A DNA stretch of 64,000 nt from an archaeon UBA583 (GTDB taxonomy: Archaea > Nanobdellota > Nanobdellia > Woesearchaeales > UBA583). Each line of letters starts with the position of its first letter. Within the stretch, counting starts at the first letter, position 1. The translations under genes were made by a program, and so were the position numbers. The notes beneath the pieces were generated by a model. It saw only the letters and a list, made by a program, of their open reading frames with translations, did not search any database and was not told where the DNA came from. Positions 15,646-23,963 of the stretch are shown here, piece by piece. The stretch spans positions 27,942-91,941 of the forward strand of contig DAXK01000048.1 of assembly GCA_002506365.1 (NCBI GenBank), in the 5' to 3' direction.

Positions 15646-16563
15646 ATGAAAATTACTAAATCAAACAATTCAATAAAATCATACTTTGCTATTTTATTTT
15701 TAGCATTTGCTTTAGTTTTATCTGGTTGTTCATCTGATTCAGGAGCAAAAGAATCAGGAATTTTAGGAATTGGTGGAGGTTCATCTTCAACTAGTTCAAG
15801 TGGGAGCGGAGTATCAATTAACTTTCAAGATTTAAGTTTTAAACCACAAAAAGATAATGAATTTTCAATGGTTATGGAATTAAAAAATTATCAATTACAT
15901 GATGTTGATGTGAAAGTTAGACCATCAGGTTTTGACTGGAATTATTTACAATCAGGACTTGAAAGAGAATTTGTATTATCATTAAGTAAGGGGACAACAG
16001 ATGCTCCAAATCAAAATGCTCACTATATTGAAGGAATTAAATTATCTGGATTTACAGGAGATTATAATTGGAATCCAACATTTAAATACTGTTATACTGC
16101 AAAATCTACATTTAGAGAACAAGTATGTATTCCTGATAAATTAAATGGATGTTCAGCAGATATTAAATCAGACAAATTTGAAAATGGATTATTATCAACA
16201 AAAGTTAATTCAATTTATCCAATTTCATCAGATAAAATTGGTGTAGAATTTCAAGTTTCAAACTCAGGAAAAGGAGTTGTTGTAAATGAATGTTTTCAAG
16301 ACGAAAATAAAAATGACTTTGGAAACAAAATTACTGACCCAGTTGTAAAATTAGGAACAACTATTGGAACTTGCTCTGCTACTTCAACATCAAACGGATT
16401 TGCTTTAAATCAAAATAAATTACAATTTAAATGTGAATTTCAAAGAAGTGGGGATGCTTCAGAATCTTACGCATCACAAGTTACAGTTGACTATGAATAC
16501 TTATACTCACAAAGTGTAAAAAATCAAATTACAATTGTAGATTTAGAAAATAGGAATAGGTAA
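15646..16563 (+). CDS. Lipoprotein of unknown function
   Basis: This 305-residue protein is exported and lipid-anchored. A signal segment (FAILFLAFALVLSGCSS) ends in a lipobox with Cys28, followed by a Ser/Gly-rich linker (residues 29-60) and a beta-rich domain with several cysteines (YCYTAKSTF, VCIPDKLNGC, NECFQDE, GTCSAT, FKCEFQ). The frame opens earlier at 15628, but the ATG at 15646 follows the upstream stop by one base and gives a proper signal peptide. The window also encodes Lgt (56958-57731), the enzyme that would attach the lipid. Confidence 0.75.
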   Translation: MKITKSNNSIKSYFAILFLAFALVLSGCSSDSGAKESGILGIGGGSSSTSSSGSGVSINFQDLSFKPQKDNEFSMVMELKNYQLHDVDVKVRPSGFDWNYLQSGLEREFVLSLSKGTTDAPNQNAHYIEGIKLSGFTGDYNWNPTFKYCYTAKSTFREQVCIPDKLNGCSADIKSDKFENGLLSTKVNSIYPISSDKIGVEFQVSNSGKGVVVNECFQDENKNDFGNKITDPVVKLGTTIGTCSATSTSNGFALNQNKLQFKCEFQRSGDASESYASQVTVDYEYLYSQSVKNQITIVDLENRNR

Positions 16564-16569
16564 ATAAAA

Positions 16570-16911
16570 ATGTTTTGGAAAGAAAAAAGAATAATTATCG
16601 GATTAATCGAGAGTATAACTCTAGAAAATGGAGTCACATATAAAGCAAAAATCGATACAGGGGCAGATTCTAGTTCAATTGACCAAAACTTATTAGAAAA
16701 ATTAGGTGAGAAAAAAATTTTATCTCACAAAATTGTAAAATCTGCTTTGGGTAGAACAAAAAGACCAACTGTTAGACTAGAAGTAGAATTCCAAGGTAAA
16801 AAATTTTCTGAAAAGTTTTCAGTCGCTGACAGAAGTCATCTAAGATATAAAGTTTTAGTTGGAAAAGATATTTTAAAAAAAGAAGGATTTTTAATTGATC
16901 CTACAAAATAA
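16570..16911 (+). CDS. RimB-like retropepsin-fold protease-like protein
   Basis: The 113-residue protein matches the family often labelled ATP-dependent zinc protease, which has a retropepsin fold. It has the active Asp29 in KIDTGADSSSID, then VEFQGKKFSEKFSVADRSHLRYKVLVGKDIL, where R-S-x-x-x-Y-x-V-L-V-G is the family signature. In bacteria this family is encoded beside rimK, and the same holds here: a RimK-like ligase starts 214 bases downstream. It may trim glutamate tails or peptides made by that ligase (inference). Confidence 0.75.
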   Translation: MFWKEKRIIIGLIESITLENGVTYKAKIDTGADSSSIDQNLLEKLGEKKILSHKIVKSALGRTKRPTVRLEVEFQGKKFSEKFSVADRSHLRYKVLVGKDILKKEGFLIDPTK

Positions 16912-17088
16912 TTAATATTATATTATGATATATTTAATATATTATTATTATTTTATTTCTATTTATTTTAATTCATAACTCAATTTAATTTTAATATTTA
17001 TACTATTTAACGATTAATATTATTTTTTAATCGTATATAAAAATTATTAATTCTTAATTATTTGATTGTTTATATCTCCAACCCAATG

Positions 17089-17096
17089 TTTATAAA
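17089..17096 (+). promoter_or_regulatory. TATA box upstream of rimK-like gene
   Basis: TTTATAAA lies 29 bases before the ATG at 17125. This position argues that the upstream TTG at 17062, which lies before the box, is not the start codon. Confidence 0.5.
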
Positions 17097-17124
17097 CAAC
17101 CAATTCTTTAAAATATTTAGATAC

Positions 17125-18201
17125 ATGGGTTTAAAAATCGGAATTATTAGTATGGGGAGTAAATCTTCTCGTATGATTTTAGAAGAGGCGGATAACTTTT
17201 TTGATGAAGCAGATCACATCGACATTAGAAAAATTGAAGTTAAAATTGATGATAAAACAACTGTTTTATACGACGGAGAACCACTAAAAGATTATGATTG
17301 TTTATATATGAGAGGAAGTTTTAGATATTCATCATTATTATATGCAATTTCAGAACATTTTAAAGATAAATGTTATGTTCCACTAGAAGCAAATTCTCAC
17401 GTAATTGCTCATGACAAATTTAAAACTCACTTAAAATTATCACAAGTAAGTTCAATTAAAATGCCTGCAACTTATTTTACAGCTAAAATTACTGAAACTA
17501 AATCTTTTTTAAAAACATTAAATTATCCAATTATTTTAAAATTTCCAAGTGGAACTCACGGGAAAGGTGTAATTTTTGCTGAATCTTACTCTTCAGCAGC
17601 TTCAATGGTTGATGCTTTAGATGTATTTAGTCAACCTGTTTTAATTCAAGATTATATTCATATTAATTCAGACATTAGAGTAATTGTAGCAGGAGATAAA
17701 ATTATTGGTGCAATGCGTAGATTTGCTCAAAAAGGTGAAGTTCGTGCTAATTCTCATCAAGGTGGGGACGCTGAACCATATTTAGTAACTCCTGAAGTTA
17801 AAAGAATGTCAATTGATGCTGCTAAAAAAATTAAAGCTGATGTTTGCGCAATTGATTTAATTGAATCTGATTACGGTCCACAAATTTTAGAAGTAAATTC
17901 AAGTCCAGGATTACAAAAAATTACTGAAACAACTAAAAAAAATATTGCAGGTGAAATTGCTCACTTTTTATTTGAAGAAACTTTAAGAAGAAAAGATCTG
18001 AAAAATAAATCTGATTCAAAAGACTTAAACAAAGATATGGGAATTGAGGAAATTGGTTCAAGAGATTTAGTTACAGAATTAAAAATGAATGCAGGAAGAA
18101 TTATTTTACCTGAATTTGCATCAAAACAATCTGAATTCTGGCCAGGTGAAGAAGTAGTAGTTAAAACTAGTAAAGGTAAAATTGAAATAACTAAAGGTTA
18201 A
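17125..18201 (+). CDS. rimK: RimK-like ATP-grasp ligase
   Basis: This enzyme of about 358 residues adds amino acids, often glutamate, to a carboxyl acceptor using ATP. The ATP-grasp fold is clear: HDKFKTHLKL, YPIILKFPSGTHGKGV (nucleotide-binding Lys and Gly loop), QDYIHINSDIRVIV, and the Mg-binding end CAIDLIESDYGPQILEVNSSPGL. A C-terminal extension (about 295-358) is not part of RimK and may be an OB-like or retropepsin-related domain. The start is the ATG giving MGLKIGIISMGSKSS, the normal first strand of the family. It pairs with the retropepsin-like gene upstream. Acceptor unknown. Confidence 0.85.
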   Translation: MGLKIGIISMGSKSSRMILEEADNFFDEADHIDIRKIEVKIDDKTTVLYDGEPLKDYDCLYMRGSFRYSSLLYAISEHFKDKCYVPLEANSHVIAHDKFKTHLKLSQVSSIKMPATYFTAKITETKSFLKTLNYPIILKFPSGTHGKGVIFAESYSSAASMVDALDVFSQPVLIQDYIHINSDIRVIVAGDKIIGAMRRFAQKGEVRANSHQGGDAEPYLVTPEVKRMSIDAAKKIKADVCAIDLIESDYGPQILEVNSSPGLQKITETTKKNIAGEIAHFLFEETLRRKDLKNKSDSKDLNKDMGIEEIGSRDLVTELKMNAGRIILPEFASKQSEFWPGEEVVVKTSKGKIEITKG

Positions 18202-18237
18202 TTTAATTTTTACTTTATTTAAAATTTCATAATAAAA

Positions 18238-18960
18238 TTAAACTCTTATATCTAAACTTTTTCCAAGAAAAAACCTTTCAAATTCTCTTTCAAATTTTAT
18301 AATTTCACAACTTGGAATCTTAATATCTTTACAAAATTTCACAATTTTATTATATGCATCTATTTTATACTCATTAATTCCATTTAACATAATTTCATTT
18401 TTTAATTTATATAAATAAATTTTTATTAACGTATTAAAATCAGAAATAACATTTTTATTCAAACTTTCCCCTAATTTTAATATGTCTTCAACAAATTTGA
18501 AATTATCTACAATCCAAAAAAAATTATTATTAATTAAATGATTAAATTTATTTATTTTAGTCATATAAATTTGCTCTAAAACAACTTTTAATTTATCATG
18601 AGAATTCAAATTTAAATTTTCACATTTTTTCCTACAATCATCAAATTTCAAATAAAAATCCTCATTTAAATTTTCAAATATTTTTGCTAATTCAACTAAT
18701 TTTTTAATATTTAAATTTAATTTATCTTCACAAGATTCCTCTAAACCTATTTTATTAATAAGTTCAAGTTTTCCTAATTTAGTAAATATTTCATAATAAT
18801 TCATTATTAAAGCAGTATTCTCAGTTGCAACAACTTTAGGTAATTTAGATTTATCGGGATGGAATTTATTAATTAATCTTCTAAACGCTAATTTTATTTC
18901 TTTATCTGTTGATTTTTTAGAAATCCCTAATAAATTAAATTCATCTAAAATATTTATCAT
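18238..18960 (-). CDS. J-domain protein
   Basis: The 240-residue protein has a J domain at its N-terminus (residues 4-60): NLLGISKKSTDKEIKLAFRR and the HPD motif in INKFHPDKSK. The rest is helical and charged, without the Gly/Phe or zinc regions of DnaJ, so it is a stand-alone J-protein co-chaperone. The client is unknown. It lies 63 bases past the upstream end of the Pop5 gene on the same strand. Confidence 0.75.
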   Translation of the reverse strand: MINILDEFNLLGISKKSTDKEIKLAFRRLINKFHPDKSKLPKVVATENTALIMNYYEIFTKLGKLELINKIGLEESCEDKLNLNIKKLVELAKIFENLNEDFYLKFDDCRKKCENLNLNSHDKLKVVLEQIYMTKINKFNHLINNNFFWIVDNFKFVEDILKLGESLNKNVISDFNTLIKIYLYKLKNEIMLNGINEYKIDAYNKIVKFCKDIKIPSCEIIKFEREFERFFLGKSLDIRV

Positions 18961-19022
18961 ATATGTTTTATTAAAACCTATTTATTTAAAGGTTTGTTAA
19001 TGAAGTTTGTGACAAATTATAT

Positions 19023-19415
19023 CTATTCATCCTTATAGACACCTTTAAGTGTCCCAGAAACTCTTTTCACATCAATTTTACAAGGATTATTATTTCCTAA
19101 AAATAAAACTAAACTTAAAATTCCAATTAATTTTTCTGATGATTTAGTTGAACATTTTAAAATAATTTCTTGTTTATCAAAATCAAACTTATCTCGTAAA
19201 ACCCAAACTCCAGCTTTCCCCATTTCAACAGTCCCCATATAAGAAATAATTTCTTCAATTAAATTTTCTGAAATAGTCTTAAAATCTAATTTATTCTTAG
19301 AACTTATAACTGCCCTAATAAATCTCTTTTTTTGTCTTAAAGTTGGTTGTAACGGTTTTAACTTTGTATCTTCAATTTGTGTTTTTGTTGTTTTATTTGA
19401 TGTTTTATTAGCCAT
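19023..19415 (-). CDS. rnp2: RNase P protein subunit Pop5 (Rnp2)
   Basis: This protein helps the RNase P RNA mature tRNA 5' ends. The 130-residue product matches Pop5: LQPTLRQKKRFIRAVI near the start, then ENLIEEIISYMGTVEMGKAGVWVL, IILKCSTKSSEKLIGILSLV, and the closing VKRVSGTLKGV. About 20 extra lysine/threonine-rich residues lie at the N-terminus. It is a good archaeal marker for the window. Confidence 0.82.
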   Translation of the reverse strand: MANKTSNKTTKTQIEDTKLKPLQPTLRQKKRFIRAVISSKNKLDFKTISENLIEEIISYMGTVEMGKAGVWVLRDKFDFDKQEIILKCSTKSSEKLIGILSLVLFLGNNNPCKIDVKRVSGTLKGVYKDE

Positions 19416-19501
19416 TTTTTAATATCTTTTAGAACTTTAATTCTAATACCTATTAAATAAAGTATAAAAGAATTTATAAACTTTTATTGCTAAAAATAAA
19501 T

Positions 19502-20323
19502 ATGCACGATCTCAGATATATAAAACCTAAAAAATCTGAAATATTTCCAATTTCAATTGTGACATTTGTATTATCATTAATGTTTTCAATATTTATTTTA
19601 AAATTCTCATCTCAAAATGATTTAACTCAAGTTTTTATCCCTATATTTTTATTTTTGAACTTTTTATTTTATACAAAATTAACTATTATGAAAATTAGTG
19701 GACTAAAAAACGGAATTGAACTTACATTTGACTTAACATATCTAAACCAATATAGTTTTAGGCCATTTGATAAAATTTCAAACAAATATTCAGATTTACC
19801 TTCAAAAGGATTATCCTCAATTATAATTTCAATTTTAATTTATATCTTAACATTAGGATTTGTAATTTTTCCAGCAATTTGGAAAATTAATTATAATAAA
19901 ATTAATCACAAATACAGAGGAGTTGGAGATCATCACGAGTTAGGATTTGCATACACAAGATTATATGAAGTAACTGACCATAGAATTGCCAAAACATACA
20001 TTGTAGGATTTTTTTACTACTTTTTATTTGCCCAATTAACTGAAATATTTTTTAGTAACTCTGAATTATACATTTGGTTACAAGCAATTGTATTTTACTT
20101 AGCATTTTTCACATTAATTCCAATTCCAGGTTCTGAAGGTTTTGAACTATATAAAAGAAATCAATTTGGTTATATGATGTTAATTCCAATCTTATTTGTT
20201 GGAATGTTATCAATATTAGTATTCAAAAGTGTTTTATTTACATCTTTGATTGTTCTTTTAACATTTGGATATTTATATTTTGATAAATTATGGAAATCTT
20301 TAACTGGTAGTGGTGGACATTAA
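19502..20323 (+). CDS. Membrane protein, degenerate M50 (site-2 protease)-like
   Basis: The protein of about 273 residues has six or so membrane segments. FTLIPIPGSEGFEL (205-216) strongly recalls the LLPIPxLDG motif of site-2 proteases, where the Asp is a zinc ligand; here it is Ser-Glu. HHELGFA at 144-150 recalls HExxH but lacks the second His. It is probably an inactive or divergent M50 relative. The frame can start at a TTG at 19487, but the ATG at 19502 lies about 20 bases after a TTTATAAAC box and was chosen. Confidence 0.5.
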   Translation: MHDLRYIKPKKSEIFPISIVTFVLSLMFSIFILKFSSQNDLTQVFIPIFLFLNFLFYTKLTIMKISGLKNGIELTFDLTYLNQYSFRPFDKISNKYSDLPSKGLSSIIISILIYILTLGFVIFPAIWKINYNKINHKYRGVGDHHELGFAYTRLYEVTDHRIAKTYIVGFFYYFLFAQLTEIFFSNSELYIWLQAIVFYLAFFTLIPIPGSEGFELYKRNQFGYMMLIPILFVGMLSILVFKSVLFTSLIVLLTFGYLYFDKLWKSLTGSGGH

Positions 20324-20418
20324 ATTAAAATAAACTTAATTTTTATTTCATAGTTAGATATTAATTTACTTAAAATATTCATTAATTATTTAAATACAAA
20401 AATCTTACTTATTTCTAG

Positions 20419-20646
20419 ATGAATTCTGAAGAAATCAAAAAAGACGCTCAAAAGATTATGGATAATTTTATGGACGAGATGAAAGATATTCAAGTTGAAG
20501 ATGATTTTATCTTAGAAAGAGAAACATGTTTCAGAGAAGAAGGGACTGGGACAGAACCTGATGAAAACTTTAAACAAAGATTTCTATCAAACGCAAAAAG
20601 AACTTCAGGAGATGCAATCTTAGCAAACAAAGGAGATTGGGTATAA
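20419..20646 (+). CDS. Small acidic protein, possibly GatC-like
   Basis: The 75-residue protein starts with a helix (KDAQKIMDNFMDEMKDIQ) and ends with NFKQRFLSNAKRTSGDAILANKGDWV. The order of an N-terminal helix, a charged RE-rich middle (ERETCFREE) and a C-terminal segment ending in KGxWV is reminiscent of short C subunits of archaeal tRNA-dependent amidotransferases. No gatA or gatB lies nearby, so this is tentative. The alternative is an uncharacterised DPANN-specific protein. Confidence 0.4.
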   Translation: MNSEEIKKDAQKIMDNFMDEMKDIQVEDDFILERETCFREEGTGTEPDENFKQRFLSNAKRTSGDAILANKGDWV

Positions 20647-20686
20647 GTTTAAATACTTACAAATATTAATATAAATATAATTAAAA

Positions 20687-20767
20687 ATGGTTCTCAGTAA
20701 AGCACATTGTGTTGGTGAGTTTAGAAATTATTTAGATAATAAAGAATTTCGGCATTTTTTTACATAG
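20687..20767 (+). CDS. Possible 26-residue small ORF
   Basis: ATG at 20687 opens a 26-codon frame (MVLSKAHCVGEFRNYLDNKE and six more residues) ending just before the next gene. An ATATAAATATAA box lies 8-17 bases upstream, while no box precedes the gene at 20775, so transcription of that gene may begin here. It could be a leader peptide or just a 5' leader. Confidence 0.25.
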   Translation: MVLSKAHCVGEFRNYLDNKEFRHFFT

Positions 20768-20774
20768 TCAAAAA

Positions 20775-21356
20775 ATGGTAAGTCAAAAAAGATTAAAAGG
20801 ACACGGTGGAAAACACCAAGAAGAGATTAGTAAAACTGCAAAATACGGAGGATTATTTATTTTAGTAATTATGGTTTTATCAATTGCAGGATTTGCATTA
20901 TCTATGGGTGGTGGACAAACTAGTTCTCAATCATCAGATAATCAAAATTTTCCATTAACTGAAAATGCATTCCAAAACCCTCAAACAGGAGAAACTTATT
21001 GGGGTGCTGTAGTTCAAGGAGAAAGATTTATTTTCATGAACGGTGTTGAAGGGTATGATAATTTTCAAAATATGGTTGATTTATCAACACAAATTAAATC
21101 AAAATCTGAACAAATTTTAACAATAAAAATGGGTTCTAACTTTACAAATGTTGATGCAATTTACTTAATTCAAGAAAAATTATTTCCAAGTTTAAATATT
21201 CAAACTCAAATGGCAACAATTAACTCAACATGTAATGAAAATACAATTTTATTTACAAACGAATTAATTGAAGATTCAACATGTATGCAATTTATTGCTC
21301 CACAAGGGGAAGAAGCAAACTTTGCAGACATTTTAGTATATCATATGATTAAATAA
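20775..21356 (+). CDS. Membrane-anchored protein of unknown function
   Basis: This 193-residue protein has a basic N-terminus (VSQKRLKGHGGKHQ), one membrane segment (about residues 29-46, GLFILVIMVLSIAGFAL), a Ser/Gln/Asn linker and an external domain of about 130 residues. The external part has two Cys (NSTCNEN and DSTCMQF) that could form a disulfide. The ending EGYDNFQNMVDLSTQIKSKS is suggestive of a binding domain, but the family was not recognised. It may be transcribed with the small open frame just upstream. Confidence 0.6.
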   Translation: MVSQKRLKGHGGKHQEEISKTAKYGGLFILVIMVLSIAGFALSMGGGQTSSQSSDNQNFPLTENAFQNPQTGETYWGAVVQGERFIFMNGVEGYDNFQNMVDLSTQIKSKSEQILTIKMGSNFTNVDAIYLIQEKLFPSLNIQTQMATINSTCNENTILFTNELIEDSTCMQFIAPQGEEANFADILVYHMIK

Positions 21357-21369
21357 TCATATGATGATT

Positions 21370-21390
21370 AGAAACACTATGTGTATTTCT
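21370..21390 (+). terminator. Hairpin after the membrane-anchored protein
   Basis: AGAAACAC and GTG-TATTTCT form an 8-pair stem with a 2-base bulge and a 3-base loop, shortly after the stop. A direct repeat CATATGATTAAATAAT flanks it (about 21343 and 21399). Confidence 0.35.
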
Positions 21391-21527
21391 ATCTTTTCAT
21401 ATGATTAAATAATAATATTATTTAACAATAATTTTTAATTCTAAACTAAATATTTATCTTAATTCAACAATATTCTTTAAACAACTAAACTCCAAACATT
21501 TAAAAACCTCTAAAACATAAAATATTT

Positions 21528-22595
21528 ATGTTAATACACAACAATCACCATAAATTCAAATTTCATACTTGGATGTTAATTCTAGTTGGAATTGTAATTA
21601 GTTTAATTTTTCCACAAATTGGATTAAATTTTCAAGACTATATTGTCCCATTAATGATGTTATTAATGTTTTTAAGTTTTCTAAACATTGACTATCATTC
21701 AATGGCGCAAAGAATGCACCACTTCAAAAAACCGAGTGTAACTTTATTAGTAATTCACTTACTATCTCCATTATTAGTTTTATTTTTAAAACCGTTATTT
21801 ATTGAAGAAATATTTTTAGGATTAATTATTGTATCTTCCGTATCATCAGGACTATCAGTTGTATTCCTATCAAGTTTATTTAAAGGAAACTCATCAATTG
21901 CTTTACTAATCACATTTTTTTCAAATGTATTATCTCCAGTAATCTTACCTGTAATTATTTATTTATTTACTAAAAAAATAGTAGATATTGATTATGTTTC
22001 AATCTCACTAACAATTGTAAAATTAGTAATTATTCCATTATTATTAGCAATGACAATTCACAAATTTAATATTATAAAACCAATCTCAAAACATTCAGTT
22101 CAACTATCTTCAATTGTTTTATTTTTTGTAATATTAGGAATAATATCACCAGTTCAAAACATTATTTTTTCAAATCCTGAACTATCAATTAAACTATTTT
22201 TCATTGTAGTTTTACTAACTGGAATTAACTTTTTTGTTGGATACTTTTTAGGAAATACTAAAGAAGAAAAAATTACATACGCAATCACATCAAACTATAA
22301 AAATTATGCTTTAGCATCAATTATCGCACTTTCAAACTTTGAACCAATTGTTGCATATCCTGCTGCAATGTATGCTCTTGTAAATAATTTATTTTTAGTT
22401 CCACTTCAATTATTTGTATTAAAAAAAGATACAACTCACTCTGAAAAAAATTTAGAAAAAGCAACTGATAAAAATAAAAAAATTACTAAATCAAAACCAG
22501 AAACTAAAACAATTAAAAAGAAAACTACAAAAAATAAATCAACTACAAAACAAAATAAACTTAAAGTAAAAAAAATTAATAAAACTAAAAAATAA
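21528..22595 (+). CDS. Bile acid:sodium symporter (BASS)-like transporter
   Basis: The 355-residue integral membrane protein has about nine membrane segments in the first 300 residues. The segments PLMMLLMFLSFLNIDY, SSVSSGLSVVFLSSLFKGNSSIAL and a later ITSNYKNYALASIIAL follow the pattern of the BASS/ACR3 family: a crossover helix pair with Ser/Gly and Asn/Thr-rich breaks. The last 50 residues are a Lys/Thr-rich cytoplasmic tail. Substrate unknown; organic anion import with sodium is the family norm. Confidence 0.7.
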   Translation: MLIHNNHHKFKFHTWMLILVGIVISLIFPQIGLNFQDYIVPLMMLLMFLSFLNIDYHSMAQRMHHFKKPSVTLLVIHLLSPLLVLFLKPLFIEEIFLGLIIVSSVSSGLSVVFLSSLFKGNSSIALLITFFSNVLSPVILPVIIYLFTKKIVDIDYVSISLTIVKLVIIPLLLAMTIHKFNIIKPISKHSVQLSSIVLFFVILGIISPVQNIIFSNPELSIKLFFIVVLLTGINFFVGYFLGNTKEEKITYAITSNYKNYALASIIALSNFEPIVAYPAAMYALVNNLFLVPLQLFVLKKDTTHSEKNLEKATDKNKKITKSKPETKTIKKKTTKNKSTTKQNKLKVKKINKTKK

Positions 22596-22624
22596 TTAAA
22601 TTTTATTTACTCAATTTTTAAAAT

Positions 22625-23356
22625 TTAATCAATAATTTTTTTAACTAATACTTTCTCAATAAAAAATTCTTTAAAATCATCTGACTCAACATCAAACTTA
22701 GTTGTATCAAACTCTAAAAACTTAATTTCACGACTTCTTAAATACTGTCCAAACCTTTGTAAAACTAAAATAAAATGTTTTTCAAAATCATCATACAATT
22801 CATAAGGTATATATTCTGTTGCTATTTTTCTATAATAAAATTGATACTTAGAATGTTTATTTTTTAATAACACAAAACACATATTTTTTAACTCATCATT
22901 AGAAATATTATTTTTTGTAACTTCCTTTTCAAATTTTAAAACCATATACTCATACATGTTTAATACATCAAACTTATTTTTAGACTCAGCAAAATTATTC
23001 ATAAAAGCTCCAATAAATACTTCTCCTAATGGTAAACAATCACAAATAAAATTTTGATTAGGATTATTAATAGTTTCAACAATTCTATTCATCAAATATA
23101 AATTATTTCTAAATACAATATTTCTTTGTTTTTTAAAATCATGATTTCTCAAAGCTTTATACAATTCATCTAACTCTTTTTGAGTTTTAAATTCAGAAAT
23201 TTTAGTATATTTATATTTACACAAAACATCCATTAACTCATTAACTAACTTAGTTTTTCCAACTCCTAACATTCCACAAAAAAAAATTCCTTTTGGTAAA
23301 TCTAACTTTTTCTTTTTTGAAAATAATTTAAATTCAAACACTTTATAATTCCTCAT
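22625..23356 (-). CDS. P-loop kinase, deoxynucleoside-kinase-like
   Basis: The 243-residue protein has a Walker A loop GMLGVGKTK at 28-36 after a basic N-terminus. ICDCLPLGEVFIGAFM resembles the substrate-binding Asp-Arg segment of deoxynucleoside kinases, and IPYELYDDFEKHF resembles a lid-like part. It would phosphorylate a nucleoside or similar small molecule (inference). Its ATG overlaps the stop of the HAD gene by 14 bases, so the two are co-translated; a kinase/phosphatase pair in nucleotide salvage is plausible. Confidence 0.5.
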   Translation of the reverse strand: MRNYKVFEFKLFSKKKKLDLPKGIFFCGMLGVGKTKLVNELMDVLCKYKYTKISEFKTQKELDELYKALRNHDFKKQRNIVFRNNLYLMNRIVETINNPNQNFICDCLPLGEVFIGAFMNNFAESKNKFDVLNMYEYMVLKFEKEVTKNNISNDELKNMCFVLLKNKHSKYQFYYRKIATEYIPYELYDDFEKHFILVLQRFGQYLRSREIKFLEFDTTKFDVESDDFKEFFIEKVLVKKIID

Positions 23357-23945
23357 AAATAATTCTTTCTAATTCATCAACACAATCAACAATTTTATAT
23401 GGATTACCTTTTTGTAAAATCTCGCTAGAATGAACTCCCCAAGTAACTCCAATTGACTTTAAATTACATTCATTTGCTTCATTAATATCACCTAATGAAT
23501 CTGTAATAAATAAAACATTTTCACAAACTAAATCTTCTGACTCAATTAACATATTAAACCTTTCAACCTTAGACTTAGAAATATCAGATCCTAAAATTTT
23601 AGTAAACTTATCAGTAGAATTAATCAAATTTAAATGTGAAATTAAATTTTCAGTTGGCGCACCAGAAATAATATATAAATTATAATTCTTAGATAGATCA
23701 TTTAACAACTTTTTAGCAAAATCAAAAAAATGTTCAGCATTTGTTAAACTTGAAAATAACTCTCCAATTTTTTTTTCATTTTCGGACCAAATTTTCATAA
23801 ATTTTTCATTTTCAAAAACATTAGTATGAAATATTTTTTCAAACTCAACTTCATCAACATCTGAAACTTGTTTTAAAATATCAATAGTTAAACTTTTTGA
23901 ATTCATTAAAACTCCATCAAAATCAAAAAATATAGCTTTTTTCAT
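23343..23945 (-). CDS. HAD-family hydrolase
   Basis: The 200-residue phosphatase-like protein has the HAD motif DFDG at 8-11 (nucleophile Asp8, acid Asp10), a second motif IISGAPTE, and the motif 3/4 region with ITDSLGDINEA. The insertion after the first motif places it in the phosphoglycolate phosphatase-like subfamily. Substrate unknown. It overlaps the P-loop kinase gene downstream and follows the topA gene by 18 bases on the same strand. Confidence 0.82.
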   Translation of the reverse strand: MKKAIFFDFDGVLMNSKSLTIDILKQVSDVDEVEFEKIFHTNVFENEKFMKIWSENEKKIGELFSSLTNAEHFFDFAKKLLNDLSKNYNLYIISGAPTENLISHLNLINSTDKFTKILGSDISKSKVERFNMLIESEDLVCENVLFITDSLGDINEANECNLKSIGVTWGVHSSEILQKGNPYKIVDCVDELERIIYEEL

Positions 23946-23963
23946 AATTTATTACCTTTTATT

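Noticed and set aside
17062..17124. TTG start for the RimK-like gene
   Set aside because: The TATA box at 17089-17096 lies after this TTG, and the family's first strand starts at the ATG at 17125.
19502..20323. Active M50 protease
   Set aside because: HHELG lacks the second His and the PIPGSEG motif lacks the zinc-binding Asp.
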